Made by a program: the position numbers and the translations under genes. A stretch of 64,000 nt of DNA from an uncultured Helicobacter sp. (GTDB lineage: Bacteria; Campylobacterota; Campylobacteria; Campylobacterales; Helicobacteraceae): NCBI GenBank assembly GCA_944326445.1, contig CALVDZ010000002.1:124001-188000 (forward strand), written 5' to 3'. Within the stretch, counting starts at the first letter, position 1. Each line of letters begins with the position of its first letter. Positions 36,102-44,662 of the stretch are shown here, in pieces. Under the pieces are notes generated by a model. It saw only the letters and a list, made by a program, of their open reading frames with translations, made no database searches and was not told where the DNA came from.

Positions 36102-36527
36102 CTAATCTACTATTTCAACACCCATACTTCTAGCACTACCCGCAACGATTTTCTTTGCTGCTTCAATATCCACAGCGTTAAGATCTTCAAGCTTAGTCTC
36201 TGCTATCTCTTGTAGTTGCTTTTGGGTAAGCTTACCCACCTTATTTTTTAGCGGATTATCCGAGCCCTTGCCCAAGTTGATAGCCTTTTTAATTAAATCC
36301 GTAACTGGAGGTTTCTTTGTGACAAAGCTAAAGCTCTTATCCTGATAAACCGTAATAAGAACAGGGATATTAAAATTACCCATATCCTTTGTTTTTTCAT
36401 TAAAAGCCTTACAAAACTCCATAATATTGATACCTCTCTGTCCAAGTGCCGGACCAACAGGAGGAGATGGATTAGCCTTCCCTGCAGGTATTTGTAATTT
36501 AAGCTCACCAACGACTTTTTTTCCCAT
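36102..36527 (-). CDS. rplK: 50S ribosomal protein L11
   Basis: 141 residues, GTPase-centre protein. Conserved PAGKANPSPPVGPALGQRG near the N-terminus and the C-terminal KIVAGSARSMGVEI are present. It lies 37 bases after nusG. Confidence 0.99.
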   Translation of the reverse strand: MGKKVVGELKLQIPAGKANPSPPVGPALGQRGINIMEFCKAFNEKTKDMGNFNIPVLITVYQDKSFSFVTKKPPVTDLIKKAINLGKGSDNPLKNKVGKLTQKQLQEIAETKLEDLNAVDIEAAKKIVAGSARSMGVEIVD

Positions 36528-36564
36528 AGCAATGTCCTCTCTTTATAAAATGAAATCCAAAGTA

Positions 36565-37080
36565 TTAGATTATCTTTTCTACTTGTGAATACAGTATCTC
36601 CACCAATGTATTACGACTGAAAATAGAGACATTGAGTTTCAAAGTGCGACGCTCTATGTCGTATTCCTCAACAGTCCCAGTAAAGTTTGCAAATGGACCC
36701 TCAACAATACGCACAACCTCTCCATTTTCAAAAAACACTTTGGGTTTTGGCTCAGCAGGATTGCGAATCTTATCGAGTATCTTTTCGATATCCGCTTCAT
36801 TAAGTGGAGTAGGTTTTTTGCTCTCTCCTATGAAGCGTCCAACTCGCGGTAAAGATTGTATCATATGCCACAATTTTGTATCAAGCTCAACCTTGATAAA
36901 CACATACCCCGGATACAGGCTCCTCTGTGTTATTTTCTTTTTGTCTTCATAAATAGCCTCGGTAGGGACGACAATCTGCTCAAACCTATCTTGTATCTTA
37001 TTCTCTACGATAAGATTCTCAATAGCTCTCTTTACAGATTGCTCACTACCGGAATATGTTTGTATAGCATACCATTCCAA
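36565..37080 (-). CDS. nusG: Transcription elongation/antitermination factor NusG
   Basis: 171 residues: the NGN domain (MEWYAIQTYSGSEQSVKRAI, YPGYVFIKVEL) binds RNA polymerase, and the C-terminal KOW domain (GEVVRIVEGPFANFTGTVEE) contacts Rho or S10. It follows secE by 37 bases as in most bacteria. Confidence 0.98.
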   Translation of the reverse strand: MEWYAIQTYSGSEQSVKRAIENLIVENKIQDRFEQIVVPTEAIYEDKKKITQRSLYPGYVFIKVELDTKLWHMIQSLPRVGRFIGESKKPTPLNEADIEKILDKIRNPAEPKPKVFFENGEVVRIVEGPFANFTGTVEEYDIERRTLKLNVSIFSRNTLVEILYSQVEKII

Positions 37081-37117
37081 AACCTACCCCTTTCCCTAAC
37101 TACGACACACCACTATC

Positions 37118-37303
37118 TTACGATATGATACTAGATACAGAAGCAGATGAGATAAGATCAACTAATGCCAAAAATAAAGTAATGACAACAACAACAGTAA
37201 CAACCGATATAGAAGCATTTCTAACTTGCTCTTTTGTAGGCCTTATAACCTTATTAAGCTCTTCTTTTGCGTTTCTATAATAAGCTACAACTTTTTTCAT
37301 CAC
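37118..37303 (-). CDS. secE: Preprotein translocase subunit SecE
   Basis: 61 residues, the short single-helix SecE form. KEELNKVIRPTKEQVRNASISVV is the amphipathic cytoplasmic helix, followed by one membrane segment (VVVVITLFLALVDLI). It is between tRNA-Trp and nusG. Confidence 0.96.
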   Translation of the reverse strand: MMKKVVAYYRNAKEELNKVIRPTKEQVRNASISVVTVVVVITLFLALVDLISSASVSSIIS

Positions 37304-37354
37304 TACCCTTTTGCACCATCTCTACTTCATAGCAATATCTCTAAACTAGCTTTA

Positions 37355-37430
37355 TGGCAGGCCAGGAGGGACTCGAACCCCCAACACTCGGTTTTGGAGA
37401 CCGACGCTCTACCATTGGAGCTACTGACCT
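37355..37430 (-). tRNA. tRNA-Trp (anticodon CCA)
   Basis: 76 bases with encoded CCA end. The anticodon loop reads CTCCAAA, giving CCA; the T arm GGGGGTTCGAGTCCC is canonical. It sits between rpmG and secE. Confidence 0.97.
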
Positions 37431-37447
37431 ACAAAGCTAGGACAAGC

Positions 37448-37618
37448 CTAGCTTTTAAGTTTTACTTCCTTGTGAATAGTGTGCTTATTCAATCTAGGAG
37501 AAAACTTCCTGAGCTCCAGTTTTTCTGTTTGAGTCTTGGCGTTCTTGGTGGTGCTATAGTTTATATCACCACATTCTGAACACTTAAGACCTATCTTTAC
37601 TACATTTCCCTTAGCCAT
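37448..37618 (-). CDS. rpmG: 50S ribosomal protein L33
   Basis: A 56-residue protein: MAKGNVVKIGLKCSECGDIN, then NYSTTKNAKTQTEKLELRKF and SPRLNKHTIHKEVKLKS. It has the first zinc-binding pair (CSEC) but the second pair is missing (FSPRLNKH where zinc-binding forms have CxxC), so it probably does not bind zinc in the normal way. It lies 8 bases after tuf, and 17 bases before tRNA-Trp. Confidence 0.95.
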   Translation of the reverse strand: MAKGNVVKIGLKCSECGDINYSTTKNAKTQTEKLELRKFSPRLNKHTIHKEVKLKS

Positions 37619-37626
37619 CTCAAACC

Positions 37627-38826
37627 CTATTCAAGAATCTTAGTTACCACACCAGCACCAACCGTTCTACCACCTTCACGGATAGCAAAACGCGTTCCTT
37701 CCTCAAGTGCGATTGGGTTAATGAGCTCAACAGTAATCTTTACATTATCACCGGGCATTACCATCTCAACGCCATCAGGAAGCTTAATAGAACCTGTTAC
37801 ATCGGTAGTGCGCACATAGAATTGTGGTCTATAGCCATTAAAGAATGGTGTGTGGCGTCCGCCCTCATCTTTAGAAAGCACATAAATCTCGCCTTCAAAT
37901 TTCTTGTGAGGTGTAATAGAGCCGGGCTTACAGAGAACCATACCTCTCTCTACTTCTTCTTTTTTTGTTCCTCTTAGAAGAATGCCGACATTATCGCCTG
38001 CTTCACCTTTATCAAGCTCTTTTCTAAACATCTCAACACCAGTTACGGTTGTTTTTTGAGTATCACGGATACCCACGATTTCAACCTCATCACCAACCTT
38101 GATTTCACCTCTCTCGATTCTACCAGTTACCACGGTTCCACGACCAGCGATCGAGAATACATCTTCTACTGGCATAAGGAATGTCTTATCCACATCTCTT
38201 TGAGGAGTAGGGATATATCTATCTACTTCTTCCATAAGCTTGAGGATTTTCTCACCCCACTCACCTACTTTGCCCTCTTTTGCTTCTTCAAGTGCTTTAA
38301 GCGCAGAACCTGCAACGATAGGTGTGTCATCGCCCGGGAATTCATAGCTCGAGAGCAACTCTCTCACTTCCATTTCTACAAGTTCCAAAAGCTCTGCATC
38401 ATCAACCATATCTTGTTTATTCAAAAACACAACGATATATGGCACACCCACCTGACGAGACAATAGAATGTGCTCTCTTGTTTGTGGCATAGGACCATCT
38501 GCAGCAGATACGACTAAGATCGCTCCATCCATTTGTGCAGCACCTGTAATCATATTTTTTACATAGTCTGCGTGCCCGGGGCAATCAACATGCGCATAGT
38601 GGCGATTTTCTGTCTCATACTCAATGTGAGATGTTGCGATAGTAATACCTCTTTCTTTTTCTTCAGGGGCATTGTCGATATTGTCATAGTCTTTAAGTTC
38701 TGCAAGTCCTTTTGTAGCCAATACAGCAGAAATCGCAGCACTCAAAGTAGTCTTACCATGATCCACATGTCCGATAGTTCCGACATTCACATGCGGCTTG
38801 CTTCTGTTAAATTTTTCTTTTGCCAT
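37627..38826 (-). CDS. tuf: Elongation factor Tu
   Basis: 399 residues, delivers aminoacyl-tRNA to the ribosome. G motifs GHVDHGKTT, GITIATSHIEYE, DCPGHADYVKN and NKQDM are all present. AGGAG lies before the ATG. It is framed by tRNA genes and probably released by tRNA processing from a common transcript. Confidence 0.99.
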   Translation of the reverse strand: MAKEKFNRSKPHVNVGTIGHVDHGKTTLSAAISAVLATKGLAELKDYDNIDNAPEEKERGITIATSHIEYETENRHYAHVDCPGHADYVKNMITGAAQMDGAILVVSAADGPMPQTREHILLSRQVGVPYIVVFLNKQDMVDDAELLELVEMEVRELLSSYEFPGDDTPIVAGSALKALEEAKEGKVGEWGEKILKLMEEVDRYIPTPQRDVDKTFLMPVEDVFSIAGRGTVVTGRIERGEIKVGDEVEIVGIRDTQKTTVTGVEMFRKELDKGEAGDNVGILLRGTKKEEVERGMVLCKPGSITPHKKFEGEIYVLSKDEGGRHTPFFNGYRPQFYVRTTDVTGSIKLPDGVEMVMPGDNVKITVELINPIALEEGTRFAIREGGRTVGAGVVTKILE

Positions 38827-38889
38827 AACTTCTCTCCTAAATTTTTGTAGTATTAAGAGCTATCTCACAAAGATTCTCTTAAGAAAAAC

Positions 38890-38964
38890 TGGAGCCCATA
38901 AGCGGGATTGAACCGCCGACCTCTTCCTTACCAAGGAAGTGCTCTGCCACTGAGCTATATGGGC
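38890..38964 (-). tRNA. tRNA-Thr (anticodon GGT)
   Basis: 75 bases with encoded CCA. Acceptor GCCCATA/TATGGGC; anticodon loop TTGGTAA gives GGT. Confidence 0.96.
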
Positions 38965-39069
38965 AACACACCTGACACAAAAACGCGGAATTGATTCTAT
39001 AAAGCTTAAAGAGTGCTGCACAATCTACAAACACCCACATAAATAATGAAAGAATCAGCTCCCAGTATA

Positions 39070-39146
39070 TGGAGCGGGAAACGGGGCTCGAACCCGCGAC
39101 CCTCAGCTTGGAAGGCTGATGCTCTAGCCAACTGAGCTATTCCCGC
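39070..39146 (-). tRNA. tRNA-Gly (anticodon TCC)
   Basis: 77 bases with encoded CCA. Acceptor GCGGGAA/TTCCCGC; anticodon loop CTTCCAA gives TCC. Confidence 0.96.
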
Positions 39147-39212
39147 ATCTTCATAACAACAAAACTATCTCGACTACCACTAATTTAGTCCAAACCAACC
39201 CGCCCAAATCAA

Positions 39213-39297
<85 letters not shown>

Positions 39298-39353
39298 AAA
39301 CATAGCTAAACACTGGTCAAACACTGAAAGCAGAAAGCTGCTAGAGTTTGAAA

Positions 39354-39429
39354 TGGAGCTGGTTAAGGGACTTGAACCCCCGACCCTCTGCTTACAAGGC
39401 AGATGCTCTACCAACTGAGCTAAACCAGC
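39354..39429 (-). tRNA. tRNA-Thr (anticodon TGT)
   Basis: 76 bases with encoded CCA. Acceptor GCTGGTT; anticodon loop CTTGTAA gives TGT. First tRNA of the four-tRNA run ahead of tuf. Confidence 0.96.
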
Positions 39430-39484
39430 ACAACAAAATAAACTTAGTGGGTTAAAAACACACGCAAACAAAATAAAGGTTGGA

Positions 39485-39513
39485 ATTATATACAGAAAAA
39501 CCTATGTTGTCAA
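39485..39513 (-). promoter_or_regulatory. Consensus sigma-70 promoter of the tRNA-tuf operon
   Basis: On the minus strand TTGACA (39513-39508), 17 bases, TATAAT (39490-39485). Both hexamers are perfect, which is rare in Helicobacter. The start point would lie about 45-50 bases before tRNA-Thr(TGT). Confidence 0.85.
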
Positions 39514-39531
39514 GCATTTATTGATTGTTTT

Positions 39532-40116
39532 TTATTTTTTCTTACCCAAAATTTTTAGTGCTTCTTTGACGATATCTGCCACCTCGCCACCACTTATATT
39601 TTTTAGTGCGTTGCTGATATCTGCGCTCTTAAAGCCTAGAGATTCTAGCGCAGCACTTGCCTCGCGTTTGACATCACTCATAGTATTTTTCTCAATCCTA
39701 TCTTCTATAAGCTCATTAAAAAATCCTGCCAACTCCACCATTATCTTTCCTGCACTCTTAGCGCCTATCCCCGGCACACGCTGCAATGCCTGTATATCCT
39801 TATCTTCTAAAATCTTTGCAAAACTTTGAGGCGTATAAGTGCTAAGAATCGCCAACGCCACCTTGGGTCCCACACCATTAATCTTTATCAAGCGTTCGAA
39901 ACTCAAACGCTCCACCTCATCAAAAAACCCAAATAACGCCTGTGAATCTTCGCGTATAATCTGCACGCACAGCACCTTGACGCGCTCACTAGCACACTCT
40001 TTAAGGCGCATACTTGTATTGAGTGAAACCCCCAACCCATACACCACGCCACCTACATCAATCTCCACAAATGTCGGCTCCAATCTCTCCACACTACCTT
40101 TTAATGCGACAATCAT
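39532..40116 (-). CDS. ruvA: Holliday junction helicase subunit RuvA
   Basis: 194 residues. Domain I is an OB fold (MIVALKGSVERLE), domain II has two helix-hairpin-helix motifs (INGVGPKVALAIL, VPGIGAKSAGKIMVEL) that grip the junction, and domain III (EALESLGFKSADISNAL) contacts RuvB. The ATG at 40116 starts with the conserved MIV and has AAGG upstream; the frame is open three codons further. It lies 14 bases behind the HAD phosphatase gene. Confidence 0.97.
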   Translation of the reverse strand: MIVALKGSVERLEPTFVEIDVGGVVYGLGVSLNTSMRLKECASERVKVLCVQIIREDSQALFGFFDEVERLSFERLIKINGVGPKVALAILSTYTPQSFAKILEDKDIQALQRVPGIGAKSAGKIMVELAGFFNELIEDRIEKNTMSDVKREASAALESLGFKSADISNALKNISGGEVADIVKEALKILGKKK

Positions 40117-40130
40117 CTCCACCACCCACC

Positions 40131-40718
40131 TTAATAAAACTTCTTATAAAATCTCTGCGTCGCTAGCGCTAGCATCGCCAAATCCCCCTTAGAATCCCCA
40201 TACGCATAAATCTCCTCATACTGCACTATATCATAGCTCGCCCTGATACGCACCGCCTTTTGTTCCCCATAGCAATTTGGTGTCCCAAACTTACCACTAA
40301 GCACTCCATCTACGACTTCTAGTCGCGTGGCGAGGCATTCTAATCCTAGATTCTGACAAAATGGCTTGAGATACTCTTCAAAAGTCGCACTCACCACAAC
40401 CACGATATCGCCCCTATCCTTGTGCCACGCAATTTTTTCCATCGCTTGGATTCTAAGAATCCCACAAAGCGTAGTCTGAAAATTCTCACACAACAGTGCA
40501 AACTCCCGCGCACTATATCCCTTAAAAAAATACCGCATTAGTGATTGCTTAGCGTAAGTGTTTGAGCATAATCCCAACATATAGCCAAAGAGTATCCAGC
40601 AGCGCGCCACAAGCCCTTTATAAAATCTCCACTTCCCCACTGCAAATTTCACAAACACAAAAAGGCTATCTTTTGTCGTTATCGTCCCATCAAAATCAAA
40701 AAACGCTATATTTTTCAC
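40131..40718 (-). CDS. HAD-IB family phosphatase (SerB-like)
   Basis: 195 residues. Motif I FFDFDGTITTKDS holds the two catalytic Asp; motif II is VVVSATFEEYL and motif III GDSKGDLAML. The layout with a C1 cap between motifs I and II (KSLMRYFFKGYSAREFALLCENF) is the HAD-IB pattern seen in small SerB-like phosphatases. Substrate could be phosphoserine or a phospholipid-related phosphate; nothing here decides it. Confidence 0.88.
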   Translation of the reverse strand: MKNIAFFDFDGTITTKDSLFVFVKFAVGKWRFYKGLVARCWILFGYMLGLCSNTYAKQSLMRYFFKGYSAREFALLCENFQTTLCGILRIQAMEKIAWHKDRGDIVVVVSATFEEYLKPFCQNLGLECLATRLEVVDGVLSGKFGTPNCYGEQKAVRIRASYDIVQYEEIYAYGDSKGDLAMLALATQRFYKKFY

Positions 40719-40766
40719 TACCTACAAGTCTCTCTTACTGAATCTAATTGTGAATCTAGGCGACTT

Positions 40767-41513
40767 CTATCTGCCCATCTCTTTGCTACTCACCTTTTTG
40801 CCATTTTCATACACACTCTCACTCACAAGCCCATTTTTATTATATTCCCGCACGATGCCACAGATTATATCTTTGTCATAGGTTACCTCACGCTCGAGAT
40901 TCCCCTCTTTATCGTAGTATTTCCCTATGCCTTGCTTTCTGTCTTCCTCATCATATGCGACAGCTGAGCGTAATATCCCATTTTCGTGATACTCCTTGAC
41001 AAAATGCACCTCGCCACGCACCCATTCTCTAGATTCTTGCAAGATTCCCTCTGGGCTAAAGATCTCCTGTATGCCACATATCTCGCCATTGACAAAAGGC
41101 GTCTTACTAATGATCGTGCCATTTGCGTGATACCACAGCTCCACTCCATTTATCACATCTGCTTCAAAAGACATCTCAAGCATCTTTGTGCCATCTTCAT
41201 AATACTCAGTGCTAAGCCCATCTTTTTTCCCATCACGCCAGCAAATCGTGCTTTTGACTTTGCCATTTTGATGGTATTCCACTTCTTTGCCTTCCTTTTT
41301 CCCACGCACCATAGGCGTTTGAAGCTTTAGCGTGCCATCATTATAATACCACTTCTGCACGCCATCCTGCACGCCATCGACATAGTGCTGCTTAGACTGC
41401 AGCGCACCATTTTGGTAATAAAACTTCTCCACGCCGTGCTTTAGCTCACCCCGATATGAGCTCTCACACATCAAGCTCCCATCTGGATAATACTCTTTTT
41501 GTATCTCTGTCAT
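40767..41513 (-). CDS. YwqK-family repeat protein (MORN-variant repeats)
   Basis: 248 residues made of about ten repeats of 22-24 residues around YY-x-(D/N)G-x-L and W-x-x-G-x-x-(D/H)G, for example YYPDGSLMCESSYRGELKHG and YHQNGKVKSTICWRDGKKDG. Such proteins are annotated as toxin-antitoxin YwqK-family antitoxins, after B. subtilis YwqK, which neutralises the polymorphic toxin YwqJ. No toxin gene is adjacent, so it is an orphan here and may be an ordinary beta-rich repeat protein. No signal peptide is seen. Confidence 0.75.
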   Translation of the reverse strand: MTEIQKEYYPDGSLMCESSYRGELKHGVEKFYYQNGALQSKQHYVDGVQDGVQKWYYNDGTLKLQTPMVRGKKEGKEVEYHQNGKVKSTICWRDGKKDGLSTEYYEDGTKMLEMSFEADVINGVELWYHANGTIISKTPFVNGEICGIQEIFSPEGILQESREWVRGEVHFVKEYHENGILRSAVAYDEEDRKQGIGKYYDKEGNLEREVTYDKDIICGIVREYNKNGLVSESVYENGKKVSSKEMGR

Positions 41514-41599
41514 ACATAATCCTTAAAGGCTTAAAGTCTCATAACGCCAAAGATTGTAAAAAAACTTTGATTAAAATCCCATTAAGCTTTAGAATCCAA

Positions 41600-42646
41600 C
41601 TAGCCCAAAATGATGGTGTGTTGGCGCCTAGGCAGAATCTCCCCGATGATACTCGCACCCTCATAGCCTAATTTTCGCAAATCATACACGAGCTCCTTTG
41701 CTTCGCTTATAGGCAGCGCAAAGAGCAGCCCCCCGCTTGTCTGCACATCATAATAGATAATATCATCACTCATATCGCATTCTATGCCCACAAACGCGCT
41801 AAATGCCTCTTTATTCCTATATGTCCCACCGGGAATAATGCCCTCTTGCGCTAGTAAATCTACTTGAGCAAAAATTGGCACATCGCTGCTATACACTAGC
41901 GCGGAATAGGGCGCCCTGCCCTTAGAGCACATCTCAAAAATATGTCCGATAAGCCCAAAGCCTGTGATATCTGTGCAAGCGTGAATCTGATACTTTCGCG
42001 CCGCCTGTGTGGCGTAGAGATTGAGCTTACACAGAGACTGCACCATCTCATCAGCTTGCGTGATCGCTCGTGCCTTAAGCCCCGTGCTCACAATCCCAGA
42101 ACCGATAGGCTTGCACAGCACCAGCATATCGCCTATTTGCGCGGTGTTGTTGCGCCACAAATGCGTAGATTCTACAATCCCCGTAACACTCAAACCATAC
42201 TTTTGCTCACTATCGCTTGTGGTATGCCCGCCCAAAAGCATAGCCTGAGATTCTGTAATCTTACTAAGCCCGCCTTGGAGGATCTCGCGCGCCATCTCCT
42301 TGCTCACATTTGCACTATCCCACATAAAGAGATTAAGCGCGCTAAGAGCCCTACCACCCATCGCAAACACATCGCTTAGTGAATTTGCCGCAGCAATCTG
42401 CCCATAGATATAGGGATCATCGACAATGGGCGTGATAAAATCCGCGGTATTTAACAAAATCTGCCCAGATTCTGCTGAATCTAGCACAAACGCGCCACAA
42501 TCCTCACTACTCTCAAAGCCGACTACTAAATCCTTAAAGGGCGGCTGCTTAAGCGAGCTTGTCATTTGTCTAAGATCCTCCGGACCTACCTTTGCCGCTC
42601 ACCCAGCACACGATACAAACTGCGTCAAGCCCCTTATCTCTTCCAC
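41600..42646 (-). CDS. selD: Selenide, water dikinase SelD with selenocysteine (in-frame TGA)
   Basis: SelD makes selenophosphate from selenide and ATP for selenocysteine and seleno-tRNA. The usual open frame starting at 42565 lacks the active-site region, but the same frame continues upstream through a TGA at 42599-42601 reading FVSCAG-U-AAKVGPEDLRQM, exactly the SelD active-site motif with Sec in place of Cys. The start is GTG 42646 (MEEIRGLTQ), five bases after AAGGAG; total 348 residues with Sec at position 16. Downstream motifs DFITPIVDDPYIYGQIAAANSLSDVFAMG are canonical. It is 17 bases after yedF in one operon. Confidence 0.93.
42576..42601 (-). promoter_or_regulatory. Candidate bacterial SECIS element in selD
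   Basis: Right after the TGA, on the minus strand, AGGTCC pairs with GGATCT around a GGA loop; the loop lies 18-20 bases after the stop codon. That distance and a G-rich apical loop suit SelB-binding SECIS hairpins. Fold not computed. Confidence 0.5.
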
Positions 42647-42663
42647 ACACACTCCTTACATAG

Positions 42664-43281
42664 CTACAATCTCACGACACCTTCACTTTTGAGCATATTT
42701 TGCATACTCTCTAGGGCATTGCCTATCATTCCCACTTTCAGACGCTCTGTCAAAGCATAATAGCTCAAGCACGAACCACAGGAATAAATCTCCACGCCGC
42801 TTTTCTCAAGCTCCTTTAGCATCTCCACAATCTCATCGTTTTCCACCTCTGCATTATCGGTGGTGAGTAGCACGCCGCGATTGACAAAGATGATCTTTTG
42901 TGGCAGGACATCGGTATTGCTTAGCGACTTTAAAAACGCATTGACAAGCATCACGCCAAGTTCCCCCTCGCCGACTTTATCATCAGTTACAAACAAAATC
43001 TTTGGGATAATTCTTTCACTCACCTGCCGCTTTGTGCCATCGCTCTTGCCCTTGATGAGGATCATATACTGATCGCCTTGGGAATGCCCTATCTCAAACT
43101 CATAGCCAGCAGTGCGCAAAAAACGCGAGAGATTCTCCTTTGCCGTGAGTGTATTGCCCAAGATCTCATAGCTAGCGTGCCTAAGCGTCTCCTCTGTAAC
43201 CCCCACCAATGCCTTTTTTACCTTGACTACCGGTTGGGGGCAGGGCAAATCCCGCACATCAATTTGCACCGTGTTATTCAT
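42664..43281 (-). CDS. yedF: Selenium-metabolism protein YedF (sulfurtransferase-like)
   Basis: 205 residues. The N-terminal TusA/SirA-like domain carries DVRDLPCPQPVVKVKKAL with its Cys; the C-terminal DsrE-like domain has ILFVTDDKVGEGELGVMLVNAFL and ends with IYSCGSCLSYYAL. The fused architecture is the selenium-associated YedF, usually next to selD, thought to help deliver selenium. The ATG at 43281 follows AAGGAG by five bases. Operon with selD. Confidence 0.93.
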   Translation of the reverse strand: MNNTVQIDVRDLPCPQPVVKVKKALVGVTEETLRHASYEILGNTLTAKENLSRFLRTAGYEFEIGHSQGDQYMILIKGKSDGTKRQVSERIIPKILFVTDDKVGEGELGVMLVNAFLKSLSNTDVLPQKIIFVNRGVLLTTDNAEVENDEIVEMLKELEKSGVEIYSCGSCLSYYALTERLKVGMIGNALESMQNMLKSEGVVRL

Positions 43282-43304
43282 CTGCACTCCTTGTGGTTTA
43301 GAGG

Positions 43305-44648
43305 TTACCTCATACCCTTTATCATATCAGCGATCAAAAATGCCATCTCAATAGCCTGCATTGCGTTCAGGCGCGGATCGCACTGCGTGTTGTAGTTGCA
43401 CGCTAAGCCCTCTTCGGTAATCGCCTGCGAGCCGCCCGTGCATTCTGTCACATCCATACCTGTCATTTCTAGATGCACGCCCCCAGCGATCGTGCCATTG
43501 GCTTTGTGAATCTCAAAAAAGCTCTTAACCTCATCTAAGATTCTATCAAAGTTCCGCGTCTTATAGCCACTTTGCGCCTTTATCGTATTGCCGTGCATCG
43601 GATCGCAGCTCCAGAGGATATTGCGCCCCTCATTTTTGAGAGAATCTAGCAATTTTGGCAGCTTTTCTTTGATCACATCAGCCCCCATACGAATGATGAG
43701 ATTTAGCCTCCCGTGCTCATTTTGTGGGTTTAAAATATCACAGATTCCTAGGATATCCTCTTTGGTAGCATTTGGTCCGATTTTGACACCTAGAGGATTT
43801 TTGACACCACGCAAAAACTCCATATGCGCCTCATCTAAGCCCCTTGTGCGCTCGCCAATCCATAACATATGCGCCGAGCAGTCATACCACTCTCCTGTGA
43901 GTGAATCCTGCCGACATAGCTGCTCCTCATAATGCAGCACAAGTGCCTCGTGAGAAGTGTAAAATTCCGTCTCGCGCAAAATAGGGAAGTTTTTAGAATC
44001 TATCCCGCACGCGCTCATAAAAGCGAGGGCTTGCGTGATTCTATCCGCGAGCTCCTCGTATTTCTGCCCAAAGGCATTGTCTTTGACAAAGCTTAGATTC
44101 CATTTATGCACTTGATTGAGATCGGCAAAGCCACCTTGCGCAAAGGCTCGCAAGAGATTGAGCGTAGCCGCGCTCTGATGATAGCCTTGCAAAAGCCTCT
44201 GTGGATCTGCCTTGCGCGCTTGTGGGGTAAATGCCACATCATTGATCAAATCCCCGCGATAGCTTGGCAAACTCACACCATCAATGCTCTCCATATCGCT
44301 ACTGCGCGGTTTGGCAAACTGCCCCGCCATCCTGCCTATCTTGACAACCGGACAACTCGCCCCGTATGTGAGAATCGCCCCCATTTGGATAATAACCTTA
44401 AACAAATCGCGGATATTTGTGGCGTTAAACTGCGAAAAGCTCTCCGCGCAATCCCCACCTTGTAGCAAAAATGCCTCGCCTCTAGAGACTTTGGCAAGCT
44501 GGGCTTTGAGTGCTCTAGCCTCTCCAGCAAACACAAGTGGGGGGTATTGTGCCAAACTCTGCTCGACTTCACTAAGTGCCTGTGTGTCCTCATAAATGGG
44601 GTGCTGCTTAATAGGTTTGTCGCGCCACGATGTCTTATCCCACTGCAT
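43305..44648 (-). CDS. Class II 3-deoxy-7-phosphoheptulonate (DAHP) synthase
   Basis: 447 residues, plant/mycobacterial-type AroA-II that condenses PEP and erythrose 4-phosphate, the first step of the shikimate pathway. Motifs AFLLQGGDCAESF, GRMAGQFAKPRS, WIGERTRGLDEAHMEF, KIGPNATKEDI and LWSCDPMHGNT are all seen. It precedes yedF-selD by 23 bases on the same strand, so the three may be cotranscribed. Confidence 0.97.
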   Translation of the reverse strand: MQWDKTSWRDKPIKQHPIYEDTQALSEVEQSLAQYPPLVFAGEARALKAQLAKVSRGEAFLLQGGDCAESFSQFNATNIRDLFKVIIQMGAILTYGASCPVVKIGRMAGQFAKPRSSDMESIDGVSLPSYRGDLINDVAFTPQARKADPQRLLQGYHQSAATLNLLRAFAQGGFADLNQVHKWNLSFVKDNAFGQKYEELADRITQALAFMSACGIDSKNFPILRETEFYTSHEALVLHYEEQLCRQDSLTGEWYDCSAHMLWIGERTRGLDEAHMEFLRGVKNPLGVKIGPNATKEDILGICDILNPQNEHGRLNLIIRMGADVIKEKLPKLLDSLKNEGRNILWSCDPMHGNTIKAQSGYKTRNFDRILDEVKSFFEIHKANGTIAGGVHLEMTGMDVTECTGGSQAITEEGLACNYNTQCDPRLNAMQAIEMAFLIADMIKGMR

Positions 44649-44662
44649 ACTAGCTCCTTTTG

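Noticed and set aside
40767..41513. Complete toxin-antitoxin system
   Set aside because: Only the YwqK-type repeat protein is present; neighbours are a HAD phosphatase and selD, not a toxin.
41600..42565. SelD starting at 42565 as a truncated protein
   Set aside because: Sequence upstream of this ATG in the same frame continues the SelD active site through a TGA, so the short form would lack the catalytic residue.
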